A stretch of 54,622 nt of DNA, taken from assembly GCA_003153435.1 (NCBI GenBank), contig PLYR01000069.1, forward strand, positions 1 to 54,622, written 5' to 3'. Every line of letters starts with the position of its first letter. Within the stretch, counting starts at the first letter, position 1. Shown here piece after piece: positions 15,034 through 23,826 of this stretch. Source of the DNA: Bacteroidota bacterium (GTDB taxonomy: Bacteria; Bacteroidota; Bacteroidia; Palsa-965). A model generated the notes under the pieces. That model worked only from the letters and a program-made list of their open reading frames with translations, did not search any database and was not told the origin of the DNA. The position numbers were made by a program, and so were the translations under genes.

Positions 15034-16689
15034 ATGCGTAAAGGTTTTTTGTTTCTCATCCTCGTTTCCCTTTCATTTGGGCTGGCTGCTCAGGAATCTT
15101 TGAGCGAAACCGATAAGCTTGCCTCTCTTTGCAGAGTATGGGGGTTTCTCAAGTTTTATCATCCAGCTGTTGCCGGCGGTAAATACGACTGGGATCAGGA
15201 ACTCCTCAATCGCGAACCTCTCCTTCTGTCGCTGAAAACAAAAGAAGAGCTCAGTACTTTTTACTTGAAGTGGATCAGGTCTCTCGGAAGCCTTGCTTCT
15301 TATCCTGTCTCTGCCTTCGATCCTGCTCCCGGGAGCATCACGCGCAATCTGGACCAGCTTTGGATGAATGATTCGACTGTCTTTACTGATTCCCTTAGCG
15401 CTGTATTCAAAAATATTGTCAAACACCGCCATATCGGAAAAAGCAATTATGTGCGGGAGTTTCCGATAATCGGAGGAGTTGACCTTGTGCATGGAGAAAC
15501 CCTTGCTGTTGTCTCCCCCTATCCTACACCCGAAATCCGGCTACTTGGTCTTTTCCGCTATTGGAACACGGTCTTTTATTACTATCCTTATAAATATTCA
15601 ATTGGTATGGACTGGAATCAAGAGTTGGTCCAAATGATTCCCAAATTCCGGGGTGCTGCCGACACCCTCCAATATCACCTCGCCATGCTTGAGCTGAGTT
15701 TGAGTATAAACGACAGCCATGCTTCTTTTACTTCTAACTATATTGACCGTTATTGGGGAACCAAAACTCCTCCTTTCAAATTTAAAATGGTTGAAGGCAA
15801 GCTTATAGTAACTGGTTTCTACGATGAGGCGCTAGCGCGTTGTGATGATATCCGTGTCGGAGATGTTATTCAATTCCTGGAGGGCAAACCCGTAGAGGAT
15901 TTTATTATCCGGAAATCTAAATACATTTCAGGATCCAACGCTGCTGCCAAAAACAGAAATTTCAGGTTGGTCTTGCTGAATGGTCAAACCGATTCACTGA
16001 GGGTGACGGTTATAAGAAATAATATATCTACAGAAAAATCAATCCATCGATATCTTCCTTCCTTTTTTAAAACCGCTCCTGCTGAAAAAACATCCTGGAA
16101 ACTACTGGATCCAACCACTGGTTATGTGAATATGGGTAATCTGAATCGCCGACAGGTTCCAAAGATGATGCGGATGATGGCAAAGACAGAATGGTTAATA
16201 CTGGACCTTCGTCACTATCCAAATAATACCTATCCAAAGGTTGCAGAATATCTGAACACCGAAAAAAAAGCATTTGCTTCATTAATGGATCCTGATTATA
16301 CATATCCAGGTGTTTTCAAAAAACGAGGTGAAGTGTATTGCGAGAAAACGAACAAATCGCCTTATAAGGGAAAAGTGATTGTACTTATGGATGAATATAC
16401 TCAAAGCCAAGGAGAGTTCAGTTGCATGGCCTTTCAGACTGCTCCTCATGTAATCATTATCGGGAGTCAGACATCAGGAGCTGATGGTGACATGGTGTTC
16501 TTTGCTTTCCCTGGACCCTATAAAGCATATATGACAGGAATGGGTGTGTATTATCCTGACTGGAAAGAAACCCAGCATGTCGGAATTAAAGCGGATATTG
16601 CCGTTCAACCTAGTTTGGATGGGATGAGTAATGGTAAAGACGAGATCCTGGATAGGGCTCTTCAATATATAAAAGAACAAAACAAATGA
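15034..16689 (+). CDS. Exported S41-family (C-terminal processing type) peptidase
   Basis: A 551-residue exported protease-like protein. Signal peptide MRKGFLFLILVSLSFGLAAQ. An N-terminal helical domain opens with LCRVWGFLKFYHPAV, typical of the tricorn-like S41 subgroup. A PDZ-like segment follows at about residues 250-300 (VTGFYDEALARCDDIRVGDVI). The protease domain is about 350-550, with GYVNMGNLNR, LILDLRHYPNN and KVIVLMDEYTQSQGEFSCMA, the last placing the likely nucleophile Ser. TSGADGD follows in the oxyanion region. ATG 15034 is favoured over TTG 15028. The stop overlaps the GNAT gene by four bases. Confidence 0.88.
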   Translation: MRKGFLFLILVSLSFGLAAQESLSETDKLASLCRVWGFLKFYHPAVAGGKYDWDQELLNREPLLLSLKTKEELSTFYLKWIRSLGSLASYPVSAFDPAPGSITRNLDQLWMNDSTVFTDSLSAVFKNIVKHRHIGKSNYVREFPIIGGVDLVHGETLAVVSPYPTPEIRLLGLFRYWNTVFYYYPYKYSIGMDWNQELVQMIPKFRGAADTLQYHLAMLELSLSINDSHASFTSNYIDRYWGTKTPPFKFKMVEGKLIVTGFYDEALARCDDIRVGDVIQFLEGKPVEDFIIRKSKYISGSNAAAKNRNFRLVLLNGQTDSLRVTVIRNNISTEKSIHRYLPSFFKTAPAEKTSWKLLDPTTGYVNMGNLNRRQVPKMMRMMAKTEWLILDLRHYPNNTYPKVAEYLNTEKKAFASLMDPDYTYPGVFKKRGEVYCEKTNKSPYKGKVIVLMDEYTQSQGEFSCMAFQTAPHVIIIGSQTSGADGDMVFFAFPGPYKAYMTGMGVYYPDWKETQHVGIKADIAVQPSLDGMSNGKDEILDRALQYIKEQNK

Positions 16690-17255
16690 AAAATCAAACT
16701 TCTGAGGGTTTTGAGCTTCAACCCACACTTGAAAATGAGCATATACTGGCAAAGCCTTTAAGAGTGGATGATTTTGAAACACTTTATAGGGTTGCCTCTG
16801 ACCCTCTTATCTGGGAACAGCATCCAAATAAGAACCGATACAAAAAAGAGGTTTTTCAGAATTTCTTTACTGGAGCCATTGAATCGAAAGGAGCCTTTCT
16901 GGTGATCGATAAAAAAACCGGAGAGCCGATCGGGAGTTCCCGTTATACTTCTTATGATTCGGGAAAAAAATCCATTTCAATCGGTTATACTTTCTTGTCA
17001 AGATCTTGCTGGGGTAAAGCTCATAATAAAGCTTTGAAGACCCTAATGCTGAATTATGCATTTCACTTTGTTGAAACCGTGTATTTCCAGGTGGGATCCA
17101 AGAACTTCCGCTCTCAGAAAGCCATGGAGAAATTAGGTGCTGAAAAAATCAGAGAGGAAGAAATCACCTATTATGGAGAAGCTCCCAACCTGAATTTTAT
17201 TTACCAAATAGAAAAAAAGAAGTGGAATCAGGGTGCAGTTTCGTTGAATAAATAA
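16686..17255 (+). CDS. GNAT-family N-acetyltransferase (RimJ/RimL-like)
   Basis: A 189-residue acetyltransferase of the type that modifies ribosomal protein N-termini or small molecules using acetyl-CoA. The order of elements fits the fold: LRVDDFETLYRVASDPLIWEQ at the N-terminus, GAFLVIDKKTGEPIGSSRY in the core strands, SIGYTFLSRSCWGKAHNKAL in the acetyl-CoA-binding loop (variant of QxxGxG/A), and VGSKNFRSQKAMEKLGAEKI near the end. ATG overlaps the S41 stop codon (ATGA), so the genes are translationally coupled. The substrate is unknown. Confidence 0.9.
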   Translation: MKNQTSEGFELQPTLENEHILAKPLRVDDFETLYRVASDPLIWEQHPNKNRYKKEVFQNFFTGAIESKGAFLVIDKKTGEPIGSSRYTSYDSGKKSISIGYTFLSRSCWGKAHNKALKTLMLNYAFHFVETVYFQVGSKNFRSQKAMEKLGAEKIREEEITYYGEAPNLNFIYQIEKKKWNQGAVSLNK

Positions 17256-17304
17256 CTATTCCTTTGACGTTGCTGAAGCATTACCTGCGATCCCTCCGTT
17301 TATT

Positions 17305-17312
17305 TATATTTG
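17305..17312 (+). promoter_or_regulatory. -7 element TATATTTG three bases before an ATG
   Basis: An exact TAnnTTTG match ending three bases before ATG 17316, the same spacing as at 399-410. Transcription would begin at or inside the start codon. Confidence 0.5.
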
Positions 17313-17315
17313 CGT

Positions 17316-17687
17316 ATGCCCAAAGCCATTGCCTACGATTTTGTACTTGATTATCTCTTCCCTCTTACACTGGTCACGCGACCCATGTTTGGCTGCCATG
17401 GCATTTACGCAGGAGAAAAGATTGTTCTCATTACCCGTAAAAAAGGAGGCCCTAATCCCGACAATGGAGTGTGGGTGGTAACAACTCCCGAACATCTGGA
17501 AAGCCTGAAGAAAGATTTTCCTTCCCTTAAGGCAGTCAGCTTCTTTTCGGAAGAAAGCAAATGGCAGGTTCTCTCGGAAGATGCTCCCGATTTTGAAGCT
17601 GAGGTGATCCGGGTCTGTGAAATGATTGTCCGGGGTGATCCAAGAATTGGCACGATTCCAAAGAAGAAGAAAAAGAAGTTGAAATAG
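17316..17687 (+). CDS. Small conserved-type protein, possibly TfoX-N-like
   Basis: A 123-residue cytoplasmic protein. The segment RPMFGCHGIYAGEKIVLIT resembles the start of TfoX-N-type domains. It is followed by DNGVWVVTTPEHLESLKKDFPSL, WQVLSEDAPDFEAEVI and RGDPRIGTIPKKKKKK at the end, a pattern I recall from uncharacterised proteins in several phyla. The lysine-rich tail may bind nucleic acid. Function is unknown. ATG 17316 is preferred to TTG 17310 because the promoter element would overlap the latter. Confidence 0.7.
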   Translation: MPKAIAYDFVLDYLFPLTLVTRPMFGCHGIYAGEKIVLITRKKGGPNPDNGVWVVTTPEHLESLKKDFPSLKAVSFFSEESKWQVLSEDAPDFEAEVIRVCEMIVRGDPRIGTIPKKKKKKLK

Positions 17688-17734
17688 AGGGCTTTTGTTT
17701 GATGTGTCTTTGGTGTGTTTCTCCTAAACAAATG

Positions 17735-17742
17735 TATATTTA
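17735..17742 (+). promoter_or_regulatory. Putative -7 element TATATTTA
   Basis: One mismatch from consensus, with TTTG at 17709-17712 and a 22-base spacer. It lies 34 bases before ATG 17777 of the methyltransferase gene. Confidence 0.35.
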
Positions 17743-17776
17743 TGCTATGGTTCATTAAATAAACACCATTTATCGC

Positions 17777-18466
17777 ATGGAATACATCTGGGATTATCTG
17801 GACAAAACAGCGTATAACAATCGGTCGGGGCATTATAAATCAAAACGCCAGCTGGATTTTATCCTTCAACATTCGGCTCACTGCAGAGAAAATATCCTGG
17901 ATATTGCTGGAGGTGCCGGGAGATTTTCTATTCCGCTGTCGGCTTTTTCTAAAAATATTACTGTTCTCGATATCAACGAAAAAGCAATTCAGCTCCTGAA
18001 AGAGCGCAACAAGGAATTTTTTACCCTCTGCGGTGATTTTACAGAACTAGATATTCCGGGAGTCTATTCTCTCATCATCTGCATTGAAGCCCTCCCCTAT
18101 TTTTCAGACTGGATCGCTTTCTTTCGGAAAACAGCATCTCTCCTAGCCTCCAATGGAAGATTTATTTTTACCTATACAAATCCCGATAGCTGGAGATATT
18201 TTCTCCGCAAGCTTCGCAGGGGTCCAAAGCCCGACCGGTATACTCATATGCGGTTTCCCGATCTCCAACGAGTGCTTGGTCAATGCAATCTGCAGATTGA
18301 TACCATAAATGGTATGAACTGGATTCCCTTGCCAGTGACTTCCAACAGTCCACTGGTGAGACTCTTCTGCCTAATTGAAAAAAAATTAAAGCTCAACAAC
18401 TGGCATAAGCAAAGTCCCTGGCTATTGATTTCTGTGAAGAGGAATGACATTCCTTCACTGGATTGA
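17777..18466 (+). CDS. Class I SAM-dependent methyltransferase
   Basis: A 229-residue methyltransferase. Motif I is ILDIAGGAGRFSIPL (residues about 39-53), where the usual G-x-G-x-G reads GGAGR. It is followed by the acidic strand ITVLDINEKAIQLL (motif II), CGDFTELDI and LIICIEALPYFSDW (motif IV region), then SNGRFIFTYTNPDSWRYFL. The C-terminal part is basic. The acceptor cannot be read from the sequence. It is a monocistronic gene behind a near-consensus promoter. Confidence 0.85.
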   Translation: MEYIWDYLDKTAYNNRSGHYKSKRQLDFILQHSAHCRENILDIAGGAGRFSIPLSAFSKNITVLDINEKAIQLLKERNKEFFTLCGDFTELDIPGVYSLIICIEALPYFSDWIAFFRKTASLLASNGRFIFTYTNPDSWRYFLRKLRRGPKPDRYTHMRFPDLQRVLGQCNLQIDTINGMNWIPLPVTSNSPLVRLFCLIEKKLKLNNWHKQSPWLLISVKRNDIPSLD

Positions 18467-18529
18467 TATTTAGACTACTTTAGTTTGAGAATACAAACCT
18501 TACCAACGACTCAAACTAATTTCAGACAC

Positions 18530-19948
18530 TTGAAAAAGATTATTGTCACACTGTTCTCTGCGCTGTTACTGATGCCTTTCACAGGCCACAGCCAGCTCAC
18601 AATCAACATTACTTCTGCTTATCAATACACCCCATTAAAGGATTCCCTCTTTCTTTCCGGCACTTTTAATGCCTGGGTGGTGAATAGCCCGGCTTATGTA
18701 TTCAGTCGTACCGGTCTTAACACCTTTTCCATTACCATCAACCCTGCCCCTGGGGCACTTCAGTTTAAGGTTACCAGAGGGTCGTGGACCTATGTGGAGG
18801 CCAACTCCACCGGTGGAACAATCTCAAACAGATCATACACATACGCCGGTGGACCCGCTACCCTGAATATTCAGATTGCCGGATGGCAGGATATCGGAGG
18901 AACCGCTTCTCCGACCAGCGCCAGCCCTAATGTTTATTTTTTGGATACCGACTTTCCCATCCCTCAGCTCAGCACCTCAAGAAGAATATGGATTTATCTT
19001 CCCCCTGATTATGTCACCTCCTCCAAGAAATATCCTGTCTTATATATGCACGACGGCCAGAACCTCTTCGATGTCTCTACCTCCTTTTCAGGAGAATGGA
19101 GGGTCGATGAATCGCTCGATAGTCTGTTCTCTATCGGCGACTGGGGCATTATTGTAGTGGGAATTGACAACGGGGGTGCTAACAGAATCAACGAGCTTTC
19201 TCCCTGGAATAATCCTTCCTATGGAGGGGGTGAAGGTGGTAAGTACATGGATTTTATAGAGCATAACCTCAAACCCTATATTGATAGTAATTTCAGAACC
19301 TATACCATTCCAAAATTTAATGGCATCATGGGTAGCTCCATGGGTGGTTTAATTTCTCAATACGGAGGTGTTGATTACCAGCAAAGCATTAAGAAGGTGG
19401 GCTTGCTCTCTCCTTCTTTTTGGTTTACCGATACCATTTTCCAGTTTGTCCATCAAATTCCTATACAACCGGATATGAAATTCTATTTTGTTTCGGGCAC
19501 AACTGAAGACTCAAGCATGGTTCCATTAATGATGGCGATGAGGGATAGCGTCATTGCCGGTGGACTGAGCCCTGCGAGAACGAAACTTTTGACTTGGGCC
19601 GATGGGCAGCATGCGGAATGGTTCTGGGCCCGGGAGTTTCCTGCAGCCTACCTTTGGCTCTTCAACGACCTTAACCTCGTTACTAGTGTCGCCCCTGAAA
19701 GAACTCCAGAACAGCCTTTCAAGCTTTACCCGAATCCTGCCTCCGAAGGTATCTACCTGGAAACAGGAAGCTTGGAGGAGGAATGGACATTTGCGCTGTA
19801 TACCATGCAGGGCACCTTGATCTCAGAAAGTCGGGTGAAGGGAAACCTCTTTTTTGGTACTTCCTCCTTTTCCGCCGGTGGCTATTTTGTAAAAGCAAGC
19901 ATTGGAGATCGTGCTATATTCTGGAAAAAGCTCCTGATTTGTCATTAA
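18530..19948 (+). CDS. Secreted CE1-like esterase (alpha/beta hydrolase) with T9SS type A sorting domain
   Basis: A 472-residue exported esterase. A TTG at 18530 gives a clean signal peptide (KKIIVTLFSALLLMPFTGHSQ-type). The longer TTG at 18485 adds a hydrophilic stretch and would overlap a TACTTTAG -7-like element at 18475-18482. Next comes an Ig/CBM-like domain with DSLFLSGTFNAW, then a putative-esterase fold with RRIWIYLPPDY, YPVLYMHDGQNLFD, the nucleophile elbow MGSSMGG (Ser about 269) and a likely catalytic His in WADGQHAEWFW. The end (FKLYPNPASEGIYLE, then GYFVKA) is a T9SS type A domain. Likely acts on acylated polysaccharides or siderophore-like esters outside the cell. Confidence 0.9.
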   Translation: MKKIIVTLFSALLLMPFTGHSQLTINITSAYQYTPLKDSLFLSGTFNAWVVNSPAYVFSRTGLNTFSITINPAPGALQFKVTRGSWTYVEANSTGGTISNRSYTYAGGPATLNIQIAGWQDIGGTASPTSASPNVYFLDTDFPIPQLSTSRRIWIYLPPDYVTSSKKYPVLYMHDGQNLFDVSTSFSGEWRVDESLDSLFSIGDWGIIVVGIDNGGANRINELSPWNNPSYGGGEGGKYMDFIEHNLKPYIDSNFRTYTIPKFNGIMGSSMGGLISQYGGVDYQQSIKKVGLLSPSFWFTDTIFQFVHQIPIQPDMKFYFVSGTTEDSSMVPLMMAMRDSVIAGGLSPARTKLLTWADGQHAEWFWAREFPAAYLWLFNDLNLVTSVAPERTPEQPFKLYPNPASEGIYLETGSLEEEWTFALYTMQGTLISESRVKGNLFFGTSSFSAGGYFVKASIGDRAIFWKKLLICH

Positions 19949-20060
19949 TTCGCAATATTTAACATCAATAAAACCTGTTTTATAAGGGTAGTTTGCTTTT
20001 TTTTTCCCAATTTTCCGCCCGCATACCGAAAAACAGAATCCTTAAACTTAACCCAACAAG

Positions 20061-21461
20061 ATGAAAACAAAATTACTTATTGCTGCATTCACGCTTGGAT
20101 TTGCCGTAACGAATCTGAAAGCTCAGATTGTTCTTCAAAGCGATTTCGAAACCTGGACCTCCGGAACTGTTGCTGGATGGAACGGATCAAAGACCAACAT
20201 CACCTCCACTCCTGACTCTGCAAACCAAGAAACAGTTACTCCTTACCATGGAACCTCTTGCGTAAGGCTGGTGAACGCGACTACCACTTCCAAACGTTTC
20301 ACCACACAGCCAATCGCTGTTACAGCCGGAACTGTTTATTCCATGCGTTTTTGGGCAAGAGGAGCTGGCAGCCTTCGTACTGGCTTATATGGAGCAAGAC
20401 AATCAACCGGGTTTGGTTATGAGTACAACTCCTACATCACCGTTGGCTCACCTACATGGACTGTTTATACGCAAACTCTGGTTGCAGATAGCACGAATGC
20501 AAATGCTCAGTTTATGTTTTCTGTGAAAAGCACTGTTGCAGCAAGCGGAAATGTGGATGTTGACAGTGTCACCATCACCAAAATTGGTACGGTACCAGCG
20601 GTATCTCTTTATAATATTCAGTATACACTCGCTACCCCTGCAAACTCTCCTTATATGAATCAGTTTGTAACAACCAGCGGTATCGTTACTGCTGTGTATA
20701 ACGGCAGCACCGGAACTCAATCGGGTTATTATATTCAAACTACCGGAGCCACTTCGTGGGCTGCGGCCAATATCTATGATTATTCACATATCGTCAACAT
20801 TGGCGACAGTGTTGTTTTTTCTGCTCAAGTAACAGAATACTACAATGAAACAGAACTTCAGAGTGTCGTTAACTTCACTAAAGTTTCATCTGGCAATCCT
20901 GTTCCTGCTCCAACTGTTGTGGATATGACTACCATTCAGGGTGAAAAGTATGAAGGCATGCTGGTAAAGGTAAACAACACTTCATGTGTAAGATATAATA
21001 CCGCACAGGCCTGGTACGTTTTCAATGATGCCACCACAGGAATAGACACCGTTGACAATATCATTTATACTTATAGCTATACCATCGGAAAAAAATATGA
21101 CATCACAGGCGTGGTTCACTTTGAGTACGCCAACTGGATAGAGCCCCGTTTTATTGCAGATGTGGATTCGATCCATGTAAGTTCCGGCATCCAGGAGATG
21201 AACAACTTCTCGGGTTTCAATGCATACCCAAACCCAAATAACGGTTCTTTTAATGTTGTTTTGACTGCCGAGAAAACAGCACAGAACTCCAACATCACAC
21301 TGCGTGATTTAACCGGGAGAATCATTTACCAGGAACAAAGAGATGCTAATCAGGGAGAAAATACCTGGCAGATCAATATCGCTGGTCTTGCTAAAGGCTT
21401 CTACTTCCTCGAAGTAAGCAATACAGAGGCAAAGGCTGTCCAGAAGATTACTGTCGAATAA
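20061..21461 (+). CDS. Secreted protein with carbohydrate-binding-like and OB-fold modules and T9SS type A sorting domain
   Basis: A 466-residue exported protein. Signal peptide MKTKLLIAAFTLGFAVTNLKAQ. Residues about 24-175 form a jelly-roll of the CBM4/9 type (LQSDFETWTSGTVAGWNG, then GTSCVRLVN and YSMRFWARG). Residues about 185-385 hold OB-fold-like repeats (VTTSGIVTAVYNGSTGTQSG, GDSVVFSAQVTEYY, GMLVKVNNTS), as found beside secreted nucleases. The last 80 residues (FNAYPNPNNGSFNVV, TLRDLTGRIIYQE, KGFYFLEV) are the T9SS type A signal. No catalytic domain is present, so a binding role is inferred. A strong terminator follows. Confidence 0.85.
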   Translation: MKTKLLIAAFTLGFAVTNLKAQIVLQSDFETWTSGTVAGWNGSKTNITSTPDSANQETVTPYHGTSCVRLVNATTTSKRFTTQPIAVTAGTVYSMRFWARGAGSLRTGLYGARQSTGFGYEYNSYITVGSPTWTVYTQTLVADSTNANAQFMFSVKSTVAASGNVDVDSVTITKIGTVPAVSLYNIQYTLATPANSPYMNQFVTTSGIVTAVYNGSTGTQSGYYIQTTGATSWAAANIYDYSHIVNIGDSVVFSAQVTEYYNETELQSVVNFTKVSSGNPVPAPTVVDMTTIQGEKYEGMLVKVNNTSCVRYNTAQAWYVFNDATTGIDTVDNIIYTYSYTIGKKYDITGVVHFEYANWIEPRFIADVDSIHVSSGIQEMNNFSGFNAYPNPNNGSFNVVLTAEKTAQNSNITLRDLTGRIIYQEQRDANQGENTWQINIAGLAKGFYFLEVSNTEAKAVQKITVE

Positions 21462-21480
21462 TTATTACTTTGAATATAAA

Positions 21481-21518
21481 AAAAGCCGCCTCAACAGATC
21501 GTTGAGGCGGCTTTTTTT
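21481..21518 (+). terminator. Strong intrinsic terminator
   Basis: A perfect 15-base stem (21481-21495 with 21501-21515, core GCCGCCTCAAC / GTTGAGGCGGC) has a five-base loop and runs into eight T. The A-run on the other side makes it bidirectional. Confidence 0.95.
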
Positions 21519-21565
21519 TGGGTTCGTCTTTTAATTTGTAAATTTACAAGAGTGGATTCCGCCCT

Positions 21566-22036
21566 ATGCAAAAAAAACTTTATCCATTCGTCCCTCTTTT
21601 GTGTTGGGCACTGCTGAGTGGAAGTGGCTCCTGTAAAAAAGATGGCGCCCCCACATACAATAATGTAGCAGTTACATTTTCCCTGATTGAATATAATACC
21701 GGCCCCTATGCTGCCGGAACATGGTCCACCGGCACCAAAATCAGAATCCGGTATGCGGGAACAATCATCGACAGCCTTACCTCCCTTTATGGTGCTTTTA
21801 ATCTCCCAAGGAGTACGCCCATTGCCAATGCATGCACAGAGCCCCTGAATAAAATCACTCATACCTTCAAGATGCAGAGCAACGTCATCAACAGCCTTGA
21901 ATTTATTGACCAATATGGAATTAGAATAAGTTATGACCTTACCGCAGCAGCCATTTATACTGGAAGTGCGAGCGATACAACTACCGGCAATCTATCGAAT
22001 ACAGGATGCCATTTATCGGTGTTTCCTGTCCGGTAA
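21566..22036 (+). CDS. Putative lipoprotein of unknown function
   Basis: A 156-residue protein with a lipoprotein signal peptide: the stretch ending LLSGSGSC places the acylated Cys at about residue 23. The mature domain is Thr/Ser-rich and beta-type (VAVTFSLIEYNTGPYAAGTW, then IRIRYAGTIIDSLTSLYGAF). No family is recognised. It begins 48 bases after the strong terminator and converges on the Kelch protein gene. Confidence 0.65.
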   Translation: MQKKLYPFVPLLCWALLSGSGSCKKDGAPTYNNVAVTFSLIEYNTGPYAAGTWSTGTKIRIRYAGTIIDSLTSLYGAFNLPRSTPIANACTEPLNKITHTFKMQSNVINSLEFIDQYGIRISYDLTAAAIYTGSASDTTTGNLSNTGCHLSVFPVR

Positions 22037-22060
22037 TGTTTTCCACACTATTTAAGGGGC

Positions 22061-22089
22061 AATAAAAAAGAAAGGGGCCTTCAGCCCCT
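22061..22089 (-). terminator. Terminator between convergent genes, best on minus strand
   Basis: AGGGGC (22073-22078) pairs with GCCCCT (22084-22089) across a five-base loop. Read on the minus strand the stem is followed by TTTCTTTTTTATT, a good U-tract for the Kelch gene. The plus-strand side is weaker. Confidence 0.65.
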
Positions 22090-22114
22090 CTTGATATTCT
22101 TTGAATCGTTCTTG

Positions 22115-23803
22115 TTATCTCAGCAGGGTCAGGAAACCTCTATTGATGTTCTCCACATTTTTACTGTTTACAGTAGTGATCAGATAATAGTAAGTGCCTT
22201 CCGAACATGCTTTGCCGACCAGGTTTTTATTTCCGTTCCATGGTGTCGTAGGGTCTGTGCTTTCAAAGACATTCACACCCCAGCGGTCAAAGATTTTAAT
22301 TTCATAGCTTTTGAAGCAGAGGGCCGTTACATTAAAGAGGTCATTTTCCCGGTCTCCGTTAGGAGAAAACACATTGGGAATAAGCAGCTTTTCACAAATG
22401 ACCGGCGGAGGATTCGGTTCGGGATTCTTGGTCGAAGTCGTACAGAGATGCACACAGTTTGTGTCGGGACGATACATCCACAAATCGTTAAAACAAATGG
22501 AAAGTCCGAAATCCTGCTCTCCTCCAAACATCCATAAGTTGCCATTATGGTCTTTCCAGGTAACCGCACCATTCCTTGCAGGAGGAATATTTGTTGCTGC
22601 AGAAACACCCTTTGTTCCATAACTTCCAGAAGCGTTCGGAACATTTGTACCTGAAACCCATGTAAATTTTTTGTCATCACAGTTATAATACCAAAGGTTG
22701 TCAAAACTGTATGGGTCAATATATCCTCCGTAAAACCAGAATCCACAAGAGTCGGCCCATGACGCGCGGATCTCCATGGCCGCAGCCGGAATATTGGTCG
22801 TAACGGTGTCGCATCGGAGATTATATTGTCCAGGGTCATTCACGCTTGTTGTTCCTCCATAGTATGCCCAACCTCCCGTTGTAGTATTATACCTCCACAC
22901 ATCATTCGTATAGGTACTCAAAGCAATTGTTGCACCAAATAACCAGAGGTGACCGACAGGATCAATAAAACTAGTATATCCTGTACGTGAACCGGGGGTA
23001 TACGCTGTGCTCTCGACCCCAAGTGCTCCGTAGTTGGCAGAAGTGCTTCCCGATCCGGAACCTTGAACCCAGGTCCAGATACCCGTTGCTATGTTATATT
23101 TCCAGAGATTGTCGCTGATCATCCCTCCGACACCAGAAGCATATCCGCCAAAAAACCAGAGATTATTAGAAGCATCGGTCCAGCAAAGATGTGCTTCGCC
23201 AGTTGAAGCCGGAGCATTGGTTGGAGAAGGCACACCTAGTGTTCCATAATTACCAGACATGCTACCATACATCGAACCGCTCATCCAAGTCCACTGCAGC
23301 GTAGTGGGATTAAACTTCCATAAATCTCCCAGATAACCCGTAATGCCAGTTGCGTCATAACCATACCCACCATACAACCAGAAGTTACCATTCAGATCAG
23401 TCCAACTCAACATTCCATACCCTCTGGACCCTGGTACATTTCCGGGCGCCGGAACCCCTTGTGTTCCATATGTCGCTTGACCAAATGGTGTGTTTTGTCC
23501 TGCCATCCAGGCCCATTGTTTGGAGGTAATATCAAATTTCCACATGGTATTGTAAATCGTTCCTCCGCTTTGACCACCTCCAAAAAGCCAAAAATTTCCG
23601 GAAGCGTCGGTCCAGCTGCATGATTCATATAATGCAGGGGGAGTATTTCCTGGTGAGGCAACACCCAGGGCTCCGAATACTCCTGGTGAGTTCGTCGAGT
23701 TGTTTCCACTCTGCCAAACCCACTGGCCAGGTGTTTGTGCTTTCGTTTGAAACGAAACAAATGCAAAAAACAGGAGGAGAAATACTATGCTTTTCTTATT
23801 CAT
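22115..23803 (-). CDS. Secreted Kelch-type propeller protein with gliding-motility-associated (T9SS type B) C-terminal domain
   Basis: A 562-residue exported protein. Signal peptide MNKKSIVFLLLFFAFVSFQTKAQ. About six Kelch-like blades follow, each with a W-x-W-x-x-G strand, a GxxGVPxPxNxPxSR-type loop and NLWFFGGY. They are spaced about 70 residues apart and form a propeller. The last 90 residues read LLIPNVFSPNGDRENDLF, YEIKIFDRWGVNVFES, and YYYLITT, the CHU_C / type B sorting domain. Type B cargo is usually attached to or released at the cell surface. The ligand is unknown. Confidence 0.92.
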   Translation of the reverse strand: MNKKSIVFLLLFFAFVSFQTKAQTPGQWVWQSGNNSTNSPGVFGALGVASPGNTPPALYESCSWTDASGNFWLFGGGQSGGTIYNTMWKFDITSKQWAWMAGQNTPFGQATYGTQGVPAPGNVPGSRGYGMLSWTDLNGNFWLYGGYGYDATGITGYLGDLWKFNPTTLQWTWMSGSMYGSMSGNYGTLGVPSPTNAPASTGEAHLCWTDASNNLWFFGGYASGVGGMISDNLWKYNIATGIWTWVQGSGSGSTSANYGALGVESTAYTPGSRTGYTSFIDPVGHLWLFGATIALSTYTNDVWRYNTTTGGWAYYGGTTSVNDPGQYNLRCDTVTTNIPAAAMEIRASWADSCGFWFYGGYIDPYSFDNLWYYNCDDKKFTWVSGTNVPNASGSYGTKGVSAATNIPPARNGAVTWKDHNGNLWMFGGEQDFGLSICFNDLWMYRPDTNCVHLCTTSTKNPEPNPPPVICEKLLIPNVFSPNGDRENDLFNVTALCFKSYEIKIFDRWGVNVFESTDPTTPWNGNKNLVGKACSEGTYYYLITTVNSKNVENINRGFLTLLR

Positions 23804-23826
23804 GGTGTTGCTGTCCTTTTGGCTGT

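Noticed and set aside
22091-22537. A 148-residue plus-strand frame opposite the Kelch gene
   Set aside because: It is antisense to the Kelch/T9SS coding sequence and shows no family features or promoter.
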